From: Cereibacter changlensis JA139 | GTDB taxonomy: Bacteria > Pseudomonadota > Alphaproteobacteria > Rhodobacterales > Rhodobacteraceae | Assembly (NCBI RefSeq): GCF_003034985.1 | Contig: NZ_PZKG01000003.1 | Location: 1 to 64,000, forward strand | Direction of reading: 5' to 3' | DNA length: 64,000 bases | Shown: positions 56,019 to 63,282 of the stretch, piece by piece | How the letters are laid out: each line of letters opens with the position of its first letter | Numbering within the stretch: the stretch's first letter is position 1 | Notes under the pieces: model-generated | Database searches by the model: none | Seen by the model: only the letters and a program-made list of their open reading frames with translations | What the model was told of the DNA's origin: nothing | Translations under genes and position numbers: made by a program

Positions 56019-57151
56019 TGATCACGATCAACGGACAGGTCTATGCGTGGGACGACCCGCTGGTGCTGGCCATCGGCGGGGCCGTGCTGTTCCTGTCGAT
56101 GCTGGTGCTGATCCTCCGGGCGGCGGGGCGGTCGGGGCGGCTGGTCTTGGGCGAGCTCGGCTGGCTGGCGCAGCGGGTGCAATCGCTGGCCGAGGGGCAG
56201 GAGCGGCTGGCGGGCGGGCTGCATCATGTGTCGGAGACGCAGGCGGTCAGTCAGGGCGCGATCCTGCAGGTGATGGAGCAGCGGCTGGCCGAGGTGCAGC
56301 GGGCGATGGGCGACAGCCTGCAGGGCTCGTCGGTGCGCACGGCGCGGAGCTTGGGCGAGTTGCAGCAGCGGCTGGCGACCATCGACAAGGCGCAGGAGAA
56401 TATCGAGCGGCTGTCGGGCAATGTGCTGAGCCTGCAGGATATACTCTCGAACAAGCAGACGCGCGGCGCCTTCGGCGAGATCCAGCTGCATGACATCGTG
56501 CTGAAGGCGCTGCCCTCGGACAGCTACACCATGCAGGCGACGCTTTCCAACGGGCGGCGGGCCGATTGCCTGATCCACCTGCCCGCGCCGCCGGGGCCGA
56601 TCGCCATCGATGCGAAATTCCCGCTGGAGGCCTATGAGGCGCTGCGCCGGGCCGAGACGCCGCAGCAGGTGCTGGAGGCGCAGCGGGCGCTGCGCGGGTC
56701 GGTGCGGGTGCATCTGCGGGCGATTGCCGAGAAGTACATCCTCGAGGGCGAGACGGCGGAGGGGGCGCTGATGTTCCTGCCCTCGGAAGCGGTCTATGCC
56801 GAGCTGCATGCCAATTTCCCCGAGGTGGTCCGCGAGGGTTTCGCGCTGAAGGTCTGGATCGTCTCGCCCACCACCTGCATGGCGGTGCTGAACACCATGC
56901 GGGCGGTCTTGAAGGACGCGAGGATGCGCGAGCAGGCCGGGGCGATACGGCGCGAGCTGTCGGAGCTCTACCGCGACATCGAGCGGCTGGGGGTGCGGGT
57001 GGAGAACCTCGACCGGCATTTCGGGCAGGCGGCGAAGGATATCGAGGAGATCAAGATCTCCTCCGAGAAGGCCGGCAAGCGCGCGCGGCGGCTGGATGCC
57101 TTCGACTTCGAGGAGCTGGAGCAGGCGCCTGTGGGGCGGGCTGCGGAATGA
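56018..57151 (+). CDS. rmuC: DNA recombination protein RmuC homologue
   Basis: 377 aa. One N-terminal membrane helix (LVLAIGGAVLFLSMLVLILRAAG) is followed by a coiled coil (about 45-150) and the RmuC nuclease-like domain: TRGAFGEIQLHDIVLKALP, IAIDAKFPLEAYEAL and ALMFLPSEAVYAELHA. E. coli RmuC limits DNA inversions at repeats; a PD-(D/E)XK fold has been proposed. It is translationally coupled to mutL, suggesting joint control of genome stability. Confidence 0.9.
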   Translation: MITINGQVYAWDDPLVLAIGGAVLFLSMLVLILRAAGRSGRLVLGELGWLAQRVQSLAEGQERLAGGLHHVSETQAVSQGAILQVMEQRLAEVQRAMGDSLQGSSVRTARSLGELQQRLATIDKAQENIERLSGNVLSLQDILSNKQTRGAFGEIQLHDIVLKALPSDSYTMQATLSNGRRADCLIHLPAPPGPIAIDAKFPLEAYEALRRAETPQQVLEAQRALRGSVRVHLRAIAEKYILEGETAEGALMFLPSEAVYAELHANFPEVVREGFALKVWIVSPTTCMAVLNTMRAVLKDARMREQAGAIRRELSELYRDIERLGVRVENLDRHFGQAAKDIEEIKISSEKAGKRARRLDAFDFEELEQAPVGRAAE

Positions 57152-57203
57152 GGCTGCTGCGCGCGGCGGGGCTGCTGGGTGGGGGAACTTCAGCCGGAGC
57201 CTT

Positions 57204-57229
57204 GGTGCGCAATGAATGCGCACCCTACG
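57204..57229. repeat. CGTAGGGTG palindromic element, copy 2
   Basis: GGTGCGCA and TGCGCACC form an 8-bp perfect stem around ATGAA, followed by CTACG. The reverse complement begins CGTAGGGTG as in the elements at 40343 and 57307. It may terminate rmuC transcription. Confidence 0.55.
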
Positions 57230-57280
57230 GGAGAGGGGGCCGTAAGGTAGGATCATACGCCACGGGGCATGGGGGGTGCT

Positions 57281-57307
57281 AGGGTTGGGTGGAAGCCCCA
57301 CCCTACG
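57281..57307. repeat. CGTAGGGTG palindromic element, copy 3
   Basis: Its reverse complement, CGTAGGGTGGGGCTTCCACC then CAACCCT, matches the element at 40343-40367 at all but about two positions. The stem has one mismatch. It stands just before the chrR stop. Confidence 0.65.
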
Positions 57308-57323
57308 CCCCCCCGGAGGCAGG

Positions 57324-57962
57324 TCAGATCCGGAAGAACGGTTGCACAAGCCTCGGGATCAGGCTGTTGAAGCGCAGGGGGGCGTCGGTGGCGGCGAGGC
57401 AGATGCAGGCCTCGCCGGGCTCGGCGACCGGGGTGTGCTGCAGGTCCTCGGTGGCGATCTCGATGTCGCCGCGGCCGAAGCGGTCGGTGGCGTCGGTGAA
57501 GGCGCCCTGCAGCACCAGGGTCAGTTCCATGCCGCGGTGGCCGTGGTCGGGCACCGCCTGTCCGGCGGGGATGTAGAGCAGCCGGGCCGAGGCCAGCCGG
57601 TCGGTCGGCAGGATCGACTGGCGCACCCCCATGCCCAGCGACTGCCATTTCACGATGTTCAGCGTGCCGCCGATGTAATCGGCCAGCGGTTCCGGCGTGG
57701 CGATGTCGCCCTGGGGCGAGCGGCGGATCGGGGCGCCGCCATCCAGCCGGGCCATCACCTGCGCCAGGCTGTGCTCGCCCATCCGCGCCGGGGCGACCTC
57801 GTCCAGCAGCGCGCCGCCGACGGCGTCATGCGCCGCGGAGCGGGCCCGGCACTCGTCGCAGAGCGAGAGATGGGTGGCGACCACCAGGCTGAAGGCCTCG
57901 GGCAGCACGCCCGCTGAATAGGCTGTCAGCAGCTGGTCGGAGATATGGTGCCGGATCGTCAT
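57324..57962 (-). CDS. chrR: anti-sigma factor ChrR
   Basis: 212 aa, a zinc-dependent anti-sigma factor of RpoE, nearly identical in layout to R. sphaeroides ChrR. The N-terminal ASD zinc ligands H6, H31, C35 and C38 (HLSLCDEC) are intact. The cupin-like domain keeps H140, H142, E146 (PDHGHRGMELTLV) and H176 (LQHTP), needed for the singlet-oxygen response. The ATG at 57962 (MTIRHH) is used in R. sphaeroides ChrR; an ATG 15 bases upstream gives MKADT and overlaps the end of rpoE. The gene lies 11 bases after the rpoE stop. Confidence 0.96.
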   Translation of the reverse strand: MTIRHHISDQLLTAYSAGVLPEAFSLVVATHLSLCDECRARSAAHDAVGGALLDEVAPARMGEHSLAQVMARLDGGAPIRRSPQGDIATPEPLADYIGGTLNIVKWQSLGMGVRQSILPTDRLASARLLYIPAGQAVPDHGHRGMELTLVLQGAFTDATDRFGRGDIEIATEDLQHTPVAEPGEACICLAATDAPLRFNSLIPRLVQPFFRI

Positions 57963-57973
57963 CGTGTCAGCTT

Positions 57974-58519
57974 TCAACTCATGTGGTGGCGCAGGCGGTC
58001 CAGCGCCAAACGGATGCGCGACTTGATCGTTCCCAGCGGCAGGCCGGTTTCGGCGGCGATCTCGCGATGCGAGAGGTCGCCGAAATAGGCCCTTTCGATC
58101 AGGGCGCGCTGTTTCTCGGGCAGGCAGGCCAGTGCGGCCGCCAGCCTTCCGGTTTCCTGCTGCATCTCGAAAGCCTCGGCCTGGTCGGGCTCTGGCTCCG
58201 GTCCCCAGTCAAGATCCTCCGGTTCGGGGCGGCGCGACTTGCGCAGCGCGTCGATCCGGCGGTTCCGCGCGATGGTGAAGACCCAGGTCGCCACCGAAGC
58301 CCGCGCGGGGTCGAAGAGATGCGCCTTCTGCCACAGGGTCGCCATGACATCCTGGGCGCATTCCTCCGCCAGCGCCTCGGAGGCGCCGGATTTCATCAGG
58401 AAGCCCTTCACCCGCGGCGCGAAATGCCGGAACAGGCTGGCGAAGGCCGCCCTGTCCCGACTGTCGCGGACCGAGAGCAGCAGGGCCGCCCAATCCGTCT
58501 CGTTCTGTTCGCCCGTCAC
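57974..58519 (-). CDS. rpoE: ECF sigma factor RpoE (ECF11)
   Basis: 181 aa from GTG 58519. Region 2 has FRHFAPRVKGFLMKSGASEALAEECAQDVMATLWQKA and FDPARASVATWVFTIARNRRIDALRK; region 4 has PEKQRALIERAYFGDLSHREIAAETGLPLGTIKSRIRLALDRLRHHMS. This is the R. sphaeroides RpoE sequence type, freed from ChrR by singlet oxygen. The GTG lacks a strong ribosome site, and no in-frame ATG exists close by. It is co-transcribed with chrR and has a sigma-E-type promoter at 58616-58644. Confidence 0.95.
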   Translation of the reverse strand: MTGEQNETDWAALLLSVRDSRDRAAFASLFRHFAPRVKGFLMKSGASEALAEECAQDVMATLWQKAHLFDPARASVATWVFTIARNRRIDALRKSRRPEPEDLDWGPEPEPDQAEAFEMQQETGRLAAALACLPEKQRALIERAYFGDLSHREIAAETGLPLGTIKSRIRLALDRLRHHMS

Positions 58520-58615
58520 GTCCGGTCTGGCCCCGCATGATCCTGCGAGGTGACCATAAGCATCCCGCGGTCGGGACGCATCCGGTATTTCGGTTCGTCT
58601 TTCAGCATCCGGGAG

Positions 58616-58644
58616 GTTTACGCAGCGGGCCGCTCTCCGGATCA
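58616..58644 (-). promoter_or_regulatory. predicted sigma-E promoter of rpoE-chrR
   Basis: On the minus strand TGATCC (58644-58639) and TAAAC (58620-58616) stand 18 bases apart, the geometry of R. sphaeroides sigma-E promoters (TGATCC then TAAG-like). It fits autoregulation of the operon. Confidence 0.7.
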
Positions 58645-58680
58645 CCCGGATGCTGCGACAAACTGTCATGTGGGCGATTC

Positions 58681-58709
58681 TGATCCGTTAAAGACTTTGC
58701 GGCGTATGG
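58681..58709 (+). promoter_or_regulatory. predicted sigma-E promoter of the ufaD operon
   Basis: TGATCC (58681-58686), 18 bases, then TATGG (58705-58709), about 25 bases before the ATG of the divergent operon. The spacing and -35 equal those of the rpoE promoter 40 bases away; the -10 is less perfect. Confidence 0.65.
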
Positions 58710-58734
58710 TTTTGCAAACAGAGCGGAGTGTCGG

Positions 58735-60027
58735 ATGCCTTTTGAGACGGTGAAGTTTGCCTCCCGGCGGGTGGCGGTGATCGGTGGCGGCATCTCGGGC
58801 ATGGCGGCGGCGCATCTTCTGTCCCGGGATCACGCGGTGGTGCTGTTCGAGGCCGAGCCGCGGCTGGGCGGTCACGCCCGCACGGTGATGGCGGGCAAGC
58901 GGGGCGATCAGCCGGTGGATACCGGCTTCATCGTCTACAACAAGGTGAACTATCCGCATCTGGTGCGGCTGTTCGACGAGCTGCAGGTGCCGGTGACCGA
59001 AAGCGACATGAGCTTTGGCGCCTCGGTGCGCGGCGGCAAGCTGGAATATGCGCTGCGCAACCTGGGCGCCATCTTCGCGCAGAAGCGCAACGCGCTGGAC
59101 CCGCGCTACTGGGGCATGCTGATGGACATCCTGCGCTTCAACGCCCATGCGGCGGAGCATGCCGATGATCCGGTGATGACGATCCGCGACCTGCTGGCGA
59201 GGCTCGGCTCCGGCGCCTGGTTCCGCGACTATTACATCCTGCCGATCTCGGGCGCGATCTGGTCGACGCCGTCGCAGGGCATCCTCGATTTCCCGGCGCA
59301 GGCGCTGATCCGCTTCTTCCAGAACCACGCGCTCTTGTCCCATACCGGGCAGCACCAGTGGTACACGGTGCTGGGCGGGTCGGTGGAATATGTCCGGCGG
59401 TTGCAGGCGGCGATGGTCGGGGCCGGCGTCGACCTGCGGCTGGGCGCAGCGGTGGCCGGGGTGCGGCGGATCGAGGGCGGGGTGCAACTGCGGGCCGCGG
59501 GCGGCGAGTGGGAGGGCTTCGACGAGGTGATCTTCGCCACCCATTCCGACGACACGCTGCGGCTGTTGTCCGACGCCACGCCGCAGGAGCGGCAGGCGCT
59601 GGGCGCGGTGCGCTACCAGCCGAACGAGGCGGTGCTGCATGCCGATCCTTCGGTGATGCCGAAGCGCAAGGCCGCCTGGGCCTCCTGGGTCTATGTCGAG
59701 CCGGTGAAGCCGGAGGCGGAGCGGATCGACCTGACCTATTGGATGAACTCGCTGCAGCCGATTCCGCAGGACGATCCCTTGTTCGTCACGCTGAACTCCA
59801 ACCGGCCGATCCGCGAGGAACTGATCCATGATACCGTCACCTTCCGCCACCCGGTCTATGATCTGGCGGCGCAGCTCGGGGTGGCGGCGGTGAAGGTGAT
59901 GAACGGAGCCAACAACACCTGGTTCTGCGGGGCCTGGATGCGCAACGGCTTCCACGAGGATGGCTTCGCCAGCGCGGTGGATGTGGTGCAGGCGATGCGC
60001 AGCCGGATCCTGGCGGCGGCGGCATGA
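58735..60027 (+). CDS. ufaD: FAD-dependent oxidoreductase, UfaD-like fatty acid desaturase
   Basis: 430 aa, amine-oxidase/phytoene-desaturase fold. The FAD loop RVAVIGGGISGMAAAHLLS, then FEAEPRLGGHARTV, TGFIVYN and the C-terminal WFCGAWMRNGFHEDGFASAVDV are clear. The gene is the counterpart of RSP1091, next to rpoE in R. sphaeroides, which as I recall was named UfaD, the desaturase that makes 11-methyl-10,12-octadecadienoyl chains on phospholipids, precursors of furan fatty acids. Identity rests on sequence type and gene order. GAGCGGAG precedes the ATG. It overlaps the next gene by four bases. Confidence 0.82.
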   Translation: MPFETVKFASRRVAVIGGGISGMAAAHLLSRDHAVVLFEAEPRLGGHARTVMAGKRGDQPVDTGFIVYNKVNYPHLVRLFDELQVPVTESDMSFGASVRGGKLEYALRNLGAIFAQKRNALDPRYWGMLMDILRFNAHAAEHADDPVMTIRDLLARLGSGAWFRDYYILPISGAIWSTPSQGILDFPAQALIRFFQNHALLSHTGQHQWYTVLGGSVEYVRRLQAAMVGAGVDLRLGAAVAGVRRIEGGVQLRAAGGEWEGFDEVIFATHSDDTLRLLSDATPQERQALGAVRYQPNEAVLHADPSVMPKRKAAWASWVYVEPVKPEAERIDLTYWMNSLQPIPQDDPLFVTLNSNRPIREELIHDTVTFRHPVYDLAAQLGVAAVKVMNGANNTWFCGAWMRNGFHEDGFASAVDVVQAMRSRILAAAA

Positions 60028-60779
60028 GCCGGGTCGATCACATCGGCGGCAAGACCTTCCACGGCCGGCGCGGCGCGGTGGAGAACACCTTCCGTTACTC
60101 GATTGACTACGTGCTTTTGGACCCCGCCGCGCCGGAGGGCGGGCCGGGGCTGTTCTCGCGCAACCGGGCCAACCTGTTTTCGGTGCAGGACCGCGACCAT
60201 GGCGGCGTGCCGGGCCATGGCCGCGGCCTCGCCTGGGTGCGTGAGGTGCTCAGGGCGCATGACGCCGCCGGCGCCGAGAAGGTGCTGCTGCTGACCCAGC
60301 CGCGCGTGCTGGGCCATGTCTTCAACCCGGTGAGCTTCTGGCTCTGCCACGATGCCGAGGGGGCGCTGCGCTCGGTGATCGCCGAGGTGACCAACACCTT
60401 CGGCGACCGGCATTCCTACCTCTGCGCCAAGGCCAATGGCGCACCGATCACCCGCGAGGATACGCTGGCGGCAAAGAAGATCATGCATGTCTCGCCCTTC
60501 CAGGAGGTGGCGGGCGGCTACAGCTTCCGCTTCGACATCGGGCCAAAACGGGTGGGGATCTGGATCGACTATTCCAACGGCGCCGACGGGGTCTATGCCA
60601 CGCTGACCGGGCCGCGGCGGCCCCTGACCAATGCGGCGATCCTGCGCGCCTGTCTGCGCCGGCCCTTCGGGTCGCGCCGGGTGCTGGCGCTGATCCATTG
60701 GCAGGCGCTGAAGCTGGCGGTGAAGGGCGCGCGCTACCGGCCGCGGCCCGCGCCCCCGGTCGATGACGTGAGCCGGTGA
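60024..60779 (+). CDS. ufaO: DUF1365 protein, UfaO-like
   Basis: 251 aa. MSRVDHIGGKTFHGRRGAVENTFRYSIDYVLLD and TQPRVLGHVFNPVSFWLCHDAEG are DUF1365 signatures, with VTNTFGDRHSYL and KKIMHVSPFQEVAGGY later; several conserved histidines could hold a metal. The counterpart of RSP1090 in R. sphaeroides has been linked to oxygen insertion that closes the furan ring (UfaO). Assignment is by synteny and family. It is coupled to ufaD (ATGA) and to the MFS gene (GTGA). Confidence 0.8.
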   Translation: MSRVDHIGGKTFHGRRGAVENTFRYSIDYVLLDPAAPEGGPGLFSRNRANLFSVQDRDHGGVPGHGRGLAWVREVLRAHDAAGAEKVLLLTQPRVLGHVFNPVSFWLCHDAEGALRSVIAEVTNTFGDRHSYLCAKANGAPITREDTLAAKKIMHVSPFQEVAGGYSFRFDIGPKRVGIWIDYSNGADGVYATLTGPRRPLTNAAILRACLRRPFGSRRVLALIHWQALKLAVKGARYRPRPAPPVDDVSR

Positions 60780-61996
60780 CCAACGGGCTGCCGCGCTGGG
60801 CGCTGTTCGCCGGACTGATCGCGGCGGCAGGTCTGCCGATCTACATCCATGCGCCGAAGGCCTATGTCGATCAGTATGGCGTCGGGCTGGGCGCGCTCGG
60901 CGCGGTGCTGGCGCTGCTGCGGCTGGTGGATGTGGTGCAGGACCCGGCGCTGGGCTGGCTGGCCGAGGCCGGGCGGCGCTGGCGTGGGGCGATGGTGGCC
61001 GTGGCGGCGGGGCTGATGGCGCTGGCGATGCTGGCGCTCTTCGCCGTGACCCCGCCGGTCGCGCCGCTGCTGTGGTTCGCCGGCGCGCTCTTGGTGCTGT
61101 TCTCGGCCTTCTCCTTCCTCAGCATCGCCTTCTACGCCGAGGGCATCCCCAAGGCGCGGGCGCTCGGCCCCGGCGGGCATCTGCGGCTGGCGGGCTGGCG
61201 CGAGGGCGGGGCGCTTCTGGGCATCTCGTTGGCGGCGGTCGCCCCGGTGGCGCTGGCGGGGTTGCAGCGGCCCTTCGCCGCCTTCGCGCTGGGCTTCGCC
61301 GTATTGGCCGCGCTGGCGGTTTGGGCGATGCGGCGCGAGTGGAGCGGGGCGGCGGTTGACGCGCCGAGGCCCGATCTCAGGGCAGCCCTCGCCGATCCGG
61401 TGACCCGGCGGTTGCTGCTGCTGTCCTTGGTGAACGCCGCGCCGGTGGCGGTGACCTCGACGCTGTTCCTGTTCTTCGTCGAAAGCCGGCTGCAGGCGCC
61501 GGGGGCGGAAGGACCGCTGCTGCTTCTCTTCTTCCTCTCCGCCGCCGTCTCGACCCCGGTCTGGAGCCGGCTGGCGATCCGCTTCGGCGCGCGGCGGGCG
61601 CTGCTGGCCGGCATGGCGCTGGCGATCGTCGCCTTCGTCTTCGCGGCGCGGCTCGGAGCGGGAGATACGGTGGCCTTCGCCGCGATCTGCGCCGCTTCCG
61701 GCGCGGCGCTGGGGGCCGACATGACGCTGCTGCCGGCGATCTTCGCCCGGCATCTGGCCGGAACGGGGGGCAACGAGGCGACGGGCTTCGGCCTCTGGTC
61801 CTTCGCCTCGAAACTCTCGCTGGCGCTGGCCGCAGCGCTGCTGCTGCCGCTGCTGCAGGCCGGCGGCTTCACCCCCGGCGCCGACAATGCCGAGCCGGCG
61901 CTGCGGCTGCTGACGCTGCTCTACGCCGTGCTGCCCTGCGGGCTGAAACTGCTCGCCATCGCCCTCTTGACCCGTATCCCCCTGCCGGAGGCCTGA
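60776..61996 (+). CDS. MFS transporter (GPH/melibiose-like) of the sigma-E operon
   Basis: 406 aa from GTG 60776, which overlaps the DUF1365 stop. About 12 hydrophobic helices, with LRLVDVVQDPALGWLAEAGRRWRG as in the GPH branch of the major facilitator superfamily. It matches RSP1089 in position. The cargo is unknown; a fatty acid, lipid or oxidised product would fit the operon, but this is inference. Confidence 0.85.
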   Translation: MTNGLPRWALFAGLIAAAGLPIYIHAPKAYVDQYGVGLGALGAVLALLRLVDVVQDPALGWLAEAGRRWRGAMVAVAAGLMALAMLALFAVTPPVAPLLWFAGALLVLFSAFSFLSIAFYAEGIPKARALGPGGHLRLAGWREGGALLGISLAAVAPVALAGLQRPFAAFALGFAVLAALAVWAMRREWSGAAVDAPRPDLRAALADPVTRRLLLLSLVNAAPVAVTSTLFLFFVESRLQAPGAEGPLLLLFFLSAAVSTPVWSRLAIRFGARRALLAGMALAIVAFVFAARLGAGDTVAFAAICAASGAALGADMTLLPAIFARHLAGTGGNEATGFGLWSFASKLSLALAAALLLPLLQAGGFTPGADNAEPALRLLTLLYAVLPCGLKLLAIALLTRIPLPEA

Positions 61997-61999
61997 GCC

Positions 62000-62554
62000 A
62001 TGCTGCTGCCCTTTCTCCTCGGCCTCGCGCTGGCCCTCTCCCTCGCGCTGCTGCGGCGGCGCTTCGCCGGTTTCGACGCTCAGCGCCCTGCGGATTACGC
62101 CGGGAAAGGGCCGCTGCTTGACCCAACGGTGCATCTGGCGGGGCCGCTGCTCTGCGAGGGGGTGATCTATGGCCCGACCGGGCGCGTCGCCTCGCGCTTC
62201 GTCGCCGAGATGAAGGGCGAGTGGCAGGGCGGGCAGGGCGTGCTGACCGAGCGGTTCCGCTATGACAGCGGCATGGTGCAGGACCGGCGCTGGGATTTCC
62301 GGCTGTCGGCGGATGGCGCGCTCGGCGCCACCGCGGCGGATGTGCCGGGCGGGGCGACCGGCGCGCTGGCCGGTTCGGCGATGACGCTGCGCTACCGGAT
62401 CCGGCTTCACGATGACGCAGGGGGGCATGTGCTGGACGTCAACGACTGGATGTATCTGTTGGATAATGGAACGATCATCAACCGGAGCCAGTTTCGGAAG
62501 TATGGACTGAAGGTGGCGGAACTGGTGGCAACCCTGCGGCGGATCGAGACATGA
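62000..62554 (+). CDS. DUF3833 protein of the sigma-E operon
   Basis: 184 aa. An N-terminal hydrophobic segment ([18 protein letters not shown]) could be a signal anchor or signal peptide. Then YAGKGPLLDPTVHLAGPLLCEGVIYGPTGR, FRYDSGMVQDRRWDFRL and VLDVNDWMYLLDNGTIINRSQFRKYGLKVAEL are DUF3833 motifs. The function is unknown. It lies three bases after the MFS stop and overlaps the SDR gene by four bases. It corresponds in order to RSP1088. Confidence 0.85.
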   Translation: MLLPFLLGLALALSLALLRRRFAGFDAQRPADYAGKGPLLDPTVHLAGPLLCEGVIYGPTGRVASRFVAEMKGEWQGGQGVLTERFRYDSGMVQDRRWDFRLSADGALGATAADVPGGATGALAGSAMTLRYRIRLHDDAGGHVLDVNDWMYLLDNGTIINRSQFRKYGLKVAELVATLRRIET

Positions 62555-63282
62555 GAGATTTTGTAGGTAAACGGTATTGGCTGGTCGGCGCGACCGAGGG
62601 GCTCGGTCTGGCGCTGGCCAGGAAGCTGAATGCGGCGGGGGCTTCGGTGATCCTGTCGGGCCGCGACGAGGCGCGGCTGGCCGAGGCGGTGGCCTCGCTG
62701 CCGATCCATGCGCGGGGCGTGCGCTGCGACGTGGCGGACCGCGACTCGGTGAAGGTGGCAGCCGAGGAGGTGGGCGAGATCGACGGGCTGGTGTTCCTCG
62801 CCGGGGTCTACTGGCCGATGAAGGCGCAGGAGTGGAACGCGGAGCAGGTCGAGGCGATGCTCGACGTGAACCTGATCGGCGCGGCGCGGGTGCTGGGCGA
62901 GGTGCTGCCGGCCATGGTGGCGCGCGACCGCGGGCATGTGGTGCTGACCGGCAGCCTCTCGGGCTTTCGCGGTCTGCCGGGGGCGATCGGCTATGCGCCG
63001 AGCAAGGCGGGCGTCATGTCGCTGGCGGAATCGATGTATGCCGACCTGCGGGGCACCGGGGTCGAGGTGCAGCTGGCCAATCCGGGCTTCATCCGCACCC
63101 GGCTGACGGCGAAAAACGATTTCAAGATGCCCTTCATCATGGAGCCGGAAGAGGCCGCGCGCGACATGTTCGAGCACATGTGCGGCGACACCTTCCAGCG
63201 CAGCTTCCCGACGCTGTTCGCGCTGTTCTTCCGGCTGGCGCGCTTCCTGCCGGACGGGATCTATTACCGGATCTTCGGCTAG
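62551..63282 (+). CDS. short-chain dehydrogenase of the sigma-E operon
   Basis: 243 aa. NAD(P)-binding WLVGATEGLGLALARKL, the serine in LTGSLSG and the YAPSK active site are present. It matches the position of RSP1087, the last gene of the R. sphaeroides sigma-E operon. The substrate is unknown; oxidised lipid carbonyls are one possibility. Its TAG stop overlaps the stop of the convergent gene (CTAG at 63279-63282). Confidence 0.85.
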   Translation: MRDFVGKRYWLVGATEGLGLALARKLNAAGASVILSGRDEARLAEAVASLPIHARGVRCDVADRDSVKVAAEEVGEIDGLVFLAGVYWPMKAQEWNAEQVEAMLDVNLIGAARVLGEVLPAMVARDRGHVVLTGSLSGFRGLPGAIGYAPSKAGVMSLAESMYADLRGTGVEVQLANPGFIRTRLTAKNDFKMPFIMEPEEAARDMFEHMCGDTFQRSFPTLFALFFRLARFLPDGIYYRIFG

